From a virus, in the IMG/VR virus record IMGVR_UViG_3300017738_000738, positions 1 through 20,189 of that record: a DNA stretch of 20,189 nucleotides. One strand, 5' to 3'. Below are positions 15,245 to 20,189 of the stretch, in pieces. The number at the start of each line of letters is the position of its first letter. Within the stretch, counting starts at the first letter, position 1. The notes under the pieces were generated by a model, which saw only the letters and a list, made by a program, of their open reading frames with translations, was not told the origin of the DNA and did not search any database. Made by a program: the position numbers and the translations under genes.

Positions 15245-16362
15245 TAATCACTCTGAGTTATAGTTATAATTGAATCGCTACCGCCATTCACCTTGACCAC
15301 ATTAGATATACCATCTTGTATAAATATAACTGTATAAGAGTTATTTCCATCTAAATCTACTCGTACTGACTCATTTACACTTCTACGCAAACTTATAACA
15401 TCACCTGCTATTAAAGTTGTTATTTGTGTGTCTGGGTCTTTACCTAATAGTGTTCCTGTTATTTGCGTACTAGTTGCTTGTGCTAGTTGGTCTTCTTCTT
15501 CAGCTACAGCTAACGCATCTAAAACATTAAGTAAATCTTCCAGGTAATTGACATCTAAATAATTTATATCTAATTCAGTAAACTCTAAACTATCATCTGT
15601 TAAAAAATCTTCGGCAAGATAATCTATATCTAAATCATTAAAATCTAATACACTATCAACTTTAGTAGAAGTTGTTTCTTCTTCAAGTATTTGTTCTTCT
15701 TTAGGCGGTGTGACAATTAGCATGTTATCTATAATATCTAAAGTTAAATCTAATATTACAGGTTTGCTAGGTGCTGATTCAAATACACTTACTGTAGTAG
15801 CTTCATAAGGTTTATTAAGTAAAACAGTACCCATAGCAGTAACCACCTCTATTTCGCCACTAGAAAGCCCTAGAGCGTCTGGTAGAAGTATTATAAGGCT
15901 ACGACCTAGTTCATCTACTGTAGCTGTAAAATCAGTACCACGAATAGCTATATTTGCTGTAGGAGTTTTAAGTGTAATATTTTGTTTATCAATTTTATTA
16001 AAACTGCCAGTAATAAATCTAGCTGTGCCTAAACCAAAAGTAAGAGCCATTTTTGCTTTAGATGGGTCTGGGTCATAAATATACTCATCTATAAGCAATT
16101 GTGAATGTTCAGTTAGTTTTACTGTTGAATCATCTAAAAAAGTAATAGCCATTCTGCCATTAGTAGTGATAGCTTCATCATTACTTTGAATTGCAAATTT
16201 TAATTCGGCATTTAATGGTTTATCTCTTACTATCTGTGCTGAACCATTTAGTTCAGATATATCCCCAATATCAGCAGCTTGTGCTTGTACCTTGGTCGTT
16301 TTGAATGACGCAGACAGTAGAAGCAGCATTACCGCCAATTGATATAATTTTAAGCCAGTCAT
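15244..16362 (-). CDS. FecR-domain periplasmic protein
   Basis: 372 aa. Residues 1-29 look like a Sec signal peptide (LYQLAVMLLLLSASF, cleavage near VQAQA). Residues about 58-150 match the FecR domain: DEAITTNGRMAITFLDDSTV, SQLLIDEYIYDP, GTARFITGSF and the hallmark TPTANIAIRGTDF. Residues 240-278 are an acidic repeat (LDIDYL, LDINYL, LDVNYL). The last 35 residues (YTVIFIQDGISNVVKVNGG, then SIITITQSD) look like a curlin-type repeat. No lipobox and no C-terminal membrane anchor are seen. FecR domains act as periplasmic sensors or scaffolds. Adjacency to the CHASE2 cyclase suggests it delivers or modulates the signal. The first 92 bases overlap the curlin-like gene. Confidence 0.85.
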   Translation of the reverse strand: MTGLKLYQLAVMLLLLSASFKTTKVQAQAADIGDISELNGSAQIVRDKPLNAELKFAIQSNDEAITTNGRMAITFLDDSTVKLTEHSQLLIDEYIYDPDPSKAKMALTFGLGTARFITGSFNKIDKQNITLKTPTANIAIRGTDFTATVDELGRSLIILLPDALGLSSGEIEVVTAMGTVLLNKPYEATTVSVFESAPSKPVILDLTLDIIDNMLIVTPPKEEQILEEETTSTKVDSVLDFNDLDIDYLAEDFLTDDSLEFTELDINYLDVNYLEDLLNVLDALAVAEEEDQLAQATSTQITGTLLGKDPDTQITTLIAGDVISLRRSVNESVRVDLDGNNSYTVIFIQDGISNVVKVNGGSDSIITITQSD

Positions 16363-17002
16363 TATCTTGGGTACTCAGTTGTTGTATGTTAAAAGTTCTT
16401 TGACCGCCTGTATGGTCTAGCCAAAAATATCCACCTGCTGAAGCATTAACACCAGTACCTGTATAAGTTACTGTATTATCAGAACCATCTATGTCCATAT
16501 AGTTTGTTGCTCCATCAATATTTATATTTGATGTTACTGTATTGCTAGAACCTTGAATAATCCAATCTAAATTTAAGTTTGCTGCTATTGCTGTAGTACC
16601 TTGATTTAAAGTAAATGTATTACTATTACCTGTAACTGCTATATTTTGGTCAGAACCAGCAGAACTATATGTATTCGTTGGGTCTACTTGTATCGTAAAA
16701 GTATTAGTATCTCCAGTAAAATTATATAATCCTGTAAAAGTAGTAGCGTTTATATCACCTAAAAATTTATTGGTATTACCAATCATATTAATATCAAGTG
16801 TCATAGTAGCACCATCTAAATCAAAGGCAGTTAAAGACCCTGCAGTAGAATTTAAACCACCAATGATATTAGAAATACCTAATTGTTCTAAATCTATATT
16901 TGCACCAGTACCTGACTGGTCTACATAAATTTCGTTATCAGCCGCGTATATTGTCGATGCACTCAGCATCACAATCAGGCTCATCAATTTTAATTTCTTC
17001 AT
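16271..17002 (-). CDS. Curlin-like secreted repeat protein (candidate CsgG substrate)
   Basis: 243 aa from ATG 17002, chosen because it gives a clean Sec signal peptide (MKKLKLMSLIVMLSASTIYA, cleaved before ADNE) and has an AGGAG site 11 bases upstream. The frame also has an ATG at 17032. The mature start (IYVDQSGTGANIDLEQLGIS) is curlin-like, with alternating hydrophobic residues and Q-x-G-x-x-N spacing. A G-x-x-N-T-[FV] motif then recurs: GNTNKF 75, GDTNTF 97, GNSNTF 125, GSSNTV 151, GSDNTV 173, GGQRTF 199, every 22-28 residues, consistent with stacked beta strands. It ends with a Cys pair (VCVIQNDQGTSTSC; Cys231 and Cys243). The full E. coli curlin repeat is not kept, so amyloid formation is inferred. 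It overlaps csgG by 65 bases. Confidence 0.75.
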   Translation of the reverse strand: MKKLKLMSLIVMLSASTIYAADNEIYVDQSGTGANIDLEQLGISNIIGGLNSTAGSLTAFDLDGATMTLDINMIGNTNKFLGDINATTFTGLYNFTGDTNTFTIQVDPTNTYSSAGSDQNIAVTGNSNTFTLNQGTTAIAANLNLDWIIQGSSNTVTSNINIDGATNYMDIDGSDNTVTYTGTGVNASAGGYFWLDHTGGQRTFNIQQLSTQDNDWLKIISIGGNAASTVCVIQNDQGTSTSC

Positions 17003-17810
17003 GTTTCCAAAAACTCCTGTCGTAACCGACATTTATTATTTCTAACACAGCACTTTCTATAGCTTTCATAAGTGCTAATGTTGTTGACTCGTTCCTTGAA
17101 TTACCCAATTCAATCTCAACAAGCTCCGTGCCCATTTCAATAAAACGAAATACATCTTCTGATTTACCATAACTAAATATAGTTTTTTCAGTCATTACTT
17201 CAATCAATATTTCACCTGTGGCTACTGATACCATGCGTAAGGTAACTGTGACGCTATCTTCTCTATATTGAATACTAGAACCAATACCTAAGTATCTAGC
17301 TCCTGTACCTCCTGTAGCAAGATTGCTTTCATAGGCAATAACAGCACCTTCGATTAAAACTCCTGCAAATAATAATGGTTGTAATTGTTTTTTCTTTTCT
17401 TCATCACTAGCAAATTGTTCTCTAGCTGACCTTATTAATTGTCTTTCTTTTGTTAAATTATCTAACCCAACTCTTTCAACAACTGTAAAAAATTCTCCAT
17501 TAGACGCATGTTTTAATGCTCTTATAAGTAAAGAACTTGGTTGTTGTGTAACTGCTGTACTAAATAAAGCAAATTCGCTATTGCTTTTTCTTTGTCCAGT
17601 TTGGTCTGTAAATGATGATGGATATACAGCAACTACAGGTTTTATAATAGGTTGTATTACATTAGCTAGTTCTTGAGATTGTAGTTCAGATATTTCAACA
17701 ATATCATGTGCCTTAAATCTTTGTTCGTATGTATCTTCAAACTGGTTGAATATAGAACAACTAGAAAGTAAAAGTACCGATAGGTATCGTAATTTCAGTA
17801 ACTGTTCCAT
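16938..17810 (-). CDS. csgG: CsgG curli secretion channel lipoprotein
   Basis: 290 aa, close to the E. coli CsgG length (about 277). A lipoprotein signal (LRYLSVLLLSSC) places the acylated Cys at residue 18. Family segments are clear by eye against E. coli CsgG: VAVYPSSFTDQTGQRK, FSTAVTQQPSSLLIRALK, FTVVERVGLDNLTKERQLIR, the near-identical AYESNLATGGTGARYLGIG (159-177), VATGEILIEVMTEKTIFSY, DVFRFIEMG and YDRSFWK. CsgG forms a nine-subunit outer-membrane pore exporting unfolded curlin. In the constriction loop only Phe83 (E. coli Phe56) is kept; the Tyr51 and Asn55 equivalents appear to be Ser and Leu. The gene overlaps csgF by 50 bases, nearly exactly its signal peptide length, and carries an acidic Cys-containing tail (DEPDCDAECIDN) that may be lineage-specific. 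Confidence 0.93.
   Translation of the reverse strand: MEQLLKLRYLSVLLLSSCSIFNQFEDTYEQRFKAHDIVEISELQSQELANVIQPIIKPVVAVYPSSFTDQTGQRKSNSEFALFSTAVTQQPSSLLIRALKHASNGEFFTVVERVGLDNLTKERQLIRSAREQFASDEEKKKQLQPLLFAGVLIEGAVIAYESNLATGGTGARYLGIGSSIQYREDSVTVTLRMVSVATGEILIEVMTEKTIFSYGKSEDVFRFIEMGTELVEIELGNSRNESTTLALMKAIESAVLEIINVGYDRSFWKHEEIKIDEPDCDAECIDNIRG
17014..17018 (-). promoter_or_regulatory. Ribosome binding site for the curlin-like gene
   Basis: AGGAG on the minus strand, 11 bases before ATG 17002 and inside the csgG coding region. It supports the internal start that gives a standard signal peptide. Confidence 0.5.
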
Positions 17811-18294
17811 CTGCTTCCGTTATTTTAAGGGTTAATGTTACACCATCACTAGTATATTCTATGGTGTTGCCTTCTAAAGTTATTGTGCCTGAACTTTGAG
17901 GCGTTTCCCCAAATAAATTATTTACTAACTGTCTTGATAGTTCTGCATATACTCTTGATTCTAAATTTCTCATAAATCTTGCAAGAGTAGAATTTTCTTT
18001 TTCTCTTTCTATTTCTTCTTGCAAAGCTTTAATTTCTTCTTTTATTGTAAGCTTACGACTAAATTCTTGATTTTCTATTGTTAAATAATGACTTGATGTA
18101 GCTTGTCCGTTAAAACTAGGTGATTTAAACTTGTGTACTATTTGGTCTGCTTTGATATTTTGAACAAAAATACCAACAAATAAAATTATACCTATAACCG
18201 CTATAATTTTAATTAATAAATTTTTTTCAGTTTGTTCTTGTAAAGCTTTTATATCAGCTTCATTTAGACTCCATTTTTTCTTTTTTACTGTCAT
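17761..18294 (-). CDS. csgF: CsgF-like curli assembly partner of CsgG
   Basis: 177 aa. A 26-residue cytoplasmic N-terminal extension (MTVKKKKWSL...) precedes a hydrophobic segment (LLIKIIAVIGIILFVGIFV, about 27-45) ending in IKA|D, which could be a cleavable signal or an anchor. The part after it matches CsgF: HKFKSPSFNGQA corresponds to the E. coli QFRNPNFGGN pore-binding region, then a helical section (RFMRNLESRVYAELSRQLVN, like the CsgF IQSQILGGLLSN helix) and a beta-rich end (DGVTLTLKITEADGTVTEIT). CsgF plugs the CsgG channel mouth and guides curlin nucleation at the surface. A Glu/Lys-rich insertion (about 80-100) is longer than usual. No alternative Met start exists nearby. The gene overlaps the upstream membrane protein gene by 35 bases and csgG by 50. 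Confidence 0.85.
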   Translation of the reverse strand: MTVKKKKWSLNEADIKALQEQTEKNLLIKIIAVIGIILFVGIFVQNIKADQIVHKFKSPSFNGQATSSHYLTIENQEFSRKLTIKEEIKALQEEIEREKENSTLARFMRNLESRVYAELSRQLVNNLFGETPQSSGTITLEGNTIEYTSDGVTLTLKITEADGTVTEITIPIGTFTF

Positions 18295-18532
18295 TTGTTA
18301 ATTCCTGCTCTTTGAGCTGTAATACTGTATTGACTTTTTGCTGCAACCTAATCATATCTTGGTCAAGTAATCTTAATTGGTCAGTTAATCTAATTATAGT
18401 TTTTTGCATTTCACTAATTGCAGGTTCAACAGTTTTAGTTACTGTAGACCAAACATAATAAACAAAGTAACCTAAACCTACGACCATAACAGTAGCAAAT
18501 CCAAATTTTTCTATAAGAGCTACTATATCCAT
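18260..18532 (-). CDS. Small membrane/coiled-coil protein, holin-like (paralogue 2)
   Basis: 90 aa. One N-terminal transmembrane segment (about 11-30, GFATVMVVGLGYFVYYVWST) is followed by a charged coiled coil (about 38-75) and a Lys/Glu-rich tail. It aligns without gaps over 73 residues with the neighbouring 97-aa protein (IEK-x-G at 7-11, GYF at 21-23, D-x-[MI]-IR at 58-62). The shape resembles BhlA/UviB-type holin-related proteins. It begins at the one-base junction with its paralogue and overlaps csgF by 35 bases. A role in lysis or in membrane organisation is inferred only from topology and position. Confidence 0.65.
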   Translation of the reverse strand: MDIVALIEKFGFATVMVVGLGYFVYYVWSTVTKTVEPAISEMQKTIIRLTDQLRLLDQDMIRLQQKVNTVLQLKEQELTNDSKKEKMESK

Positions 18533-18825
18533 TAGTCTCGTCTTGCGTCTATTTTGCCGTCTTCTACAAAGTTTTCTGCCCTGGCTATTCTATCTAAATC
18601 AGGAGCTATGTTTAAAGCACTAGATACGCTTGTATCAATACGAATAATATCGTTATTCATTGTTGATGCTCTAGTTATAAGCATTTTGGTAATACCTTCT
18701 ACTGTTTTAATTTTATTAACTAAACCAGTCATCATCTGTTTCATTATAAGAAATATAAAATATCCCATAATTAAACCACTAGCTATAGGCAATCCAACCT
18801 TTTCTATAAGGTCAAAGGCTTCCAT
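18532..18825 (-). CDS. Small membrane/coiled-coil protein, holin-like (paralogue 1)
   Basis: 97 aa. The N-terminal membrane segment (VGLPIASGLIMGYFIFLIM, about 10-28) precedes a helical region with evenly spaced hydrophobic residues (TKMLITRASTMNNDIIRIDT) and a charged tail (DLDRIARAENFVEDGK). It is the tandem paralogue of the 90-aa protein downstream, aligned without gaps across 73 residues though strongly diverged. It begins 3 bases after the holin candidate and lacks an obvious ribosome site, so translation is probably coupled. The pair may form a hetero-oligomer. Confidence 0.65.
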   Translation of the reverse strand: MEAFDLIEKVGLPIASGLIMGYFIFLIMKQMMTGLVNKIKTVEGITKMLITRASTMNNDIIRIDTSVSSALNIAPDLDRIARAENFVEDGKIDARRD

Positions 18826-18828
18826 AGA

Positions 18829-19200
18829 TTATTTGCTATTGATTTTATCTTTGGCTGTTCCTGCGTATAAACCAAACCAAGCTGCACCTGCACCTACTAC
18901 TATTGAAATTAAACCTGATTGTTCAAATGATGGTTCAGGTAAATTCATAAACCATATAGTACATTTATATAAAAGAACTATATAAACTGTTAAAAACATT
19001 CTTGGAAATATTCTCCAGGCATCTATCATGTTAGAAAACCATATCCAGTTTTGCCATGGATTATCAGGCTCTTTTTCATTTTCCATTTCCATAATTTTTT
19101 GTTTTAGTTCACCAATTTCTTGAACCATAGCCATAAATTTATTTAGGTCAATTTCAACCTCATTACGACTCATATCTCCGCTAAATCTTTCTTCACTCAT
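18829..19200 (-). CDS. Holin candidate, two transmembrane segments
   Basis: 123 aa. A charged N-terminal helix (about 12-45) leads to an NPWQNWIWFSNMIDAWRIFP segment and two membrane spans (MFLTVYIVLLYKCTIWFM, about 68-85; GLISIVVGAGAAWFGLYAG, about 96-114) with a short basic tail. The small size, the two spans, the 'GAGAAWFGLYAGT' end (a pattern I associate with holin-like proteins of marine phages) and its place in a lysis region support a holin. An AGGAG ribosome site sits at 19207-19211, 6 bases before the ATG, the clearest site in this part of the window. Confidence 0.7.
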   Translation of the reverse strand: MSEERFSGDMSRNEVEIDLNKFMAMVQEIGELKQKIMEMENEKEPDNPWQNWIWFSNMIDAWRIFPRMFLTVYIVLLYKCTIWFMNLPEPSFEQSGLISIVVGAGAAWFGLYAGTAKDKINSK

Positions 19201-19203
19201 AAT

Positions 19204-19626
19204 TTACTCCTGGGGTGTGAATTTTCCTAATTCTATTAATTTTTGTCTGTTTATTAAATGTTCTGCTTCTACATCATCTTTAGATTGACCAAAGTAAGCT
19301 ACAGCTAAATAATTTTTTACCATAGTTTCATTAATATTTAATCCATCAACAATAACATTGCCTAAAACTCTGCCGTATTTACCTCTAGAATCTTTTAGTT
19401 TAGTTTGTATAACTACTTGAGTGCCATTATCTACAGCATCTTTTAGGAAAGCCCCAGCCATTTTTCCTCTAACTTTCTCATCTTTGTTACGAGTGCGTGA
19501 TTCGGGAGTATCAATACCATATAAACGAACACGAGACTTAAACATAATGTCAAAACCAAGGTCCAAAACAACATCAATAGTATCACCATCAACCACTCTA
19601 TCAACTGTGCAACTGTATTCATACAT
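19204..19626 (-). CDS. Thermonuclease (SNase family)
   Basis: 140 aa, about the size of the mature staphylococcal nuclease core. The OB-fold motifs are intact: VVDGDTIDV (Asp15), SRVRLYGIDTPESRT with Arg34, Asp39, Thr40 and Glu42, and RGKYGRVLGNV with Arg86. These match the catalytic Arg35/Glu43/Arg87 and calcium-ligand positions of the family. There is no signal peptide, so it should act in the host cytoplasm, cutting DNA or RNA, for example to recycle host nucleotides. It starts at a TAATG junction after the small basic protein. SNase genes occur in several marine phages. Confidence 0.92.
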   Translation of the reverse strand: MYEYSCTVDRVVDGDTIDVVLDLGFDIMFKSRVRLYGIDTPESRTRNKDEKVRGKMAGAFLKDAVDNGTQVVIQTKLKDSRGKYGRVLGNVIVDGLNINETMVKNYLAVAYFGQSKDDVEAEHLINRQKLIELGKFTPQE

Positions 19627-19868
19627 TATCTTTTTTTTCCTTTATGCAAGCCATGTCTTGCATGTTGTTTACCTTTTCTTGTTGCTTCACGTTTTTTCTT
19701 ATTAGCTCTAGCAAGTTTACTTCTACCTTTAGATGTAGATTTTAATTTTTGTATTTGTGCTTTAGGTGCATAGACTTCACCTGTTTCAGAAGATTTTTTA
19801 CCACTAGGAGTAGTCCATTTTTGTTTAGTCCAACGCTTTAAAGACCTTTGTGACTTTTTTAATGGCAT
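19626..19868 (-). CDS. Small very basic protein, DUF5872-like
   Basis: 80 aa with about a third Lys/Arg. The order KKSQRSLKRWTKQKWTTPSG, then GEVYAPKAQIQKLKS, then KKKREATRKGKQHARHG matches a family of short basic proteins in marine phages and bacteria that I recall as DUF5872 (family number from memory). No enzymatic motif is visible; nucleic-acid binding is likely from charge. Both ends use TAATG overlaps. Its place before the thermonuclease gene may be incidental. Confidence 0.65.
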   Translation of the reverse strand: MPLKKSQRSLKRWTKQKWTTPSGKKSSETGEVYAPKAQIQKLKSTSKGRSKLARANKKKREATRKGKQHARHGLHKGKKR

Positions 19869-20086
19869 TAATCCTCCTCTTGGAAACCTTCGCTATATAA
19901 ATTATTAAATGTAGTTAGTGGGTCAAGATAACTTTCGTGACCTTCTGCTGAATGTATATGTTGTGATGGAGCAAAGTCTGGTGGACCTTCTCCTGTAACC
20001 CATAAAGCAGGACTAGTAGCTCTAACTCTATTATTTGGTAAAGCAACTAGGTTGCCTTTCCATTCACAGTCTTCTGTAATGTACAT
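19868..20086 (-). CDS. Small unknown protein, minus-strand member of a head-to-head pair
   Basis: 72 aa from ATG 20086 (MYITEDCEWKGN, LPNNRVR, TSPALWVTGEGPPDFAPSQ, acidic end GFQEED). An in-frame ATG at 20113 would add nine residues, but that extension is read antisense through the homologous copy on the plus strand and is unlikely to be genuine. I do not recognise the family. The partial plus-strand copy shows the same protein with five changes in 37 residues and mostly synonymous DNA differences, evidence that the frame is under selection. The start lies in the palindrome ATGTACAT shared with the opposite gene. If this junction is an assembly chimera, the true upstream sequence is missing. 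Confidence 0.65.
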   Translation of the reverse strand: MYITEDCEWKGNLVALPNNRVRATSPALWVTGEGPPDFAPSQHIHSAEGHESYLDPLTTFNNLYSEGFQEED

Positions 20087-20189
20087 AACTGAAGATTGCA
20101 AATGGAAAGGCAATATAATTGCTTTACCAAATAATAGAGTAAGAGTTACAAATCCTGCTTTATGGGTTACAGGAGAAGGTCCACCAGAT
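19976..20189. repeat. 214-base imperfect inverted repeat centred on ATGTACAT
   Basis: Position p pairs with 40165 minus p; the centre lies between 20082 and 20083 with no spacer. Over 107 paired positions I count 13 mismatches and no gaps (about 88% identity), with an uninterrupted match of about 35 bases near the outer end. Eight mismatches fall at third codon positions and are synonymous. The repeat reaches the window edge and may continue. Confidence 0.92.
20079..20189 (+). CDS. Partial plus-strand homologue of the 72-aa unknown protein
   Basis: An open frame of 37 codons from ATG 20079 to the window edge (MYITEDCKWKGNIIALPNNR, then VTNPALWVTGEGPPD). It is the only plausible plus-strand gene in the window and is homologous to the minus-strand gene starting within the same palindrome. 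No ribosome site precedes it, because its upstream sequence is the coding strand complement of its partner. Either it is a real divergent duplicate or it belongs to a chimeric join. Confidence 0.5.
   Translation, partial: MYITEDCKWKGNIIALPNNRVRVTNPALWVTGEGPPD

Noticed and set aside
13466-18294. The cassette as a sign that the window is bacterial chromosome
   Set aside because: It is flanked on both sides by phage-type genes (holin-like and thermonuclease on one side, spanins, lysozyme and structural genes on the other), on the same strand and with the same compact overlaps. A chimeric contig is possible but there is no visible composition break.
20087-20113. Nine-residue extension of the 72-aa gene from ATG 20113
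   Set aside because: These codons are the antisense of the homologous plus-strand arm, so homologous constraint begins only at ATG 20086.
19976-20189. Covalently closed hairpin telomere as the explanation of the inverted repeat
   Set aside because: Telomere palindromes have near-identical arms after resolution. Here the arms differ at 13 of 107 positions with a coding pattern.
1-20189. tRNA genes, CRISPR arrays, insertion sequences, rho-independent terminators
   Set aside because: Nothing convincing was seen. Gaps between genes are at most about 10 bases, and T-runs occur inside coding sequence without stable GC stems.

Overview
The window is a stretch of an AT-rich, tightly packed genome of a tailed bacteriophage, most likely a marine one. 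Evidence for a phage: a GH24 lysozyme, an overlapping spanin pair, holin-like membrane proteins, and about 12 kb of repeat-rich structural proteins of kinds familiar from uncultured marine phages and phages of SAR11/OM43-type bacteria. The host assignment is inference from base composition and family resemblance. All complete genes lie on the minus strand and read from high to low coordinates, mostly joined by TAATG, ATGA or longer overlaps. No stretch over 300 bases lacks a gene. I saw no tRNA, insertion sequence, CRISPR array or convincing terminator.

Layout in order of transcription (right to left). (1) 20189-19204: a small unknown gene with a head-to-head homologous partial copy on the plus strand, then a small basic protein and a thermonuclease. 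(2) 19200-18260: a two-span holin candidate and two tandem paralogous small membrane/coiled-coil proteins. (3) 18294-13466: an accessory cassette of CsgF, CsgG, a curlin-like secreted repeat protein, a FecR-domain periplasmic protein and a CHASE2-type membrane adenylate cyclase. (4) 13485-12087: a small conserved protein, an overlapping i-spanin/o-spanin pair and the lysozyme. (5) 12083-1: virion structural genes, including a 621-aa tail/stabilisation-type protein, a 1205-aa LysM and proline-rich protein, a GNAT-fold gp13-like protein, a 530-aa Gln-rich repeat protein, a 506-aa Gly/Tyr-rich protein and the first 823 codons of a large protein running off the left edge.

The most interesting part is the five-gene cassette inside the lysis region. 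CsgG (outer-membrane pore) and CsgF (its surface partner) are the core of the curli (type VIII) export machine. Here they come with a candidate substrate and with a FecR/CHASE2-cyclase pair that could sense envelope state and make cAMP. The cyclase keeps all six class III catalytic positions and the CsgG signature segments are intact, so the cassette looks functional. CsgG/CsgF homologues have, as far as I recall, been reported in some marine phages; I do not know of a description of the full set. At three junctions the gene overlap nearly equals the signal peptide length of the downstream gene, so the mature domain begins almost exactly where the upstream gene stops.

The right edge carries a 214-base inverted repeat whose arms differ mostly at synonymous positions. 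It is either a true head-to-head gene duplication or an assembly/amplification chimera of two related viruses.
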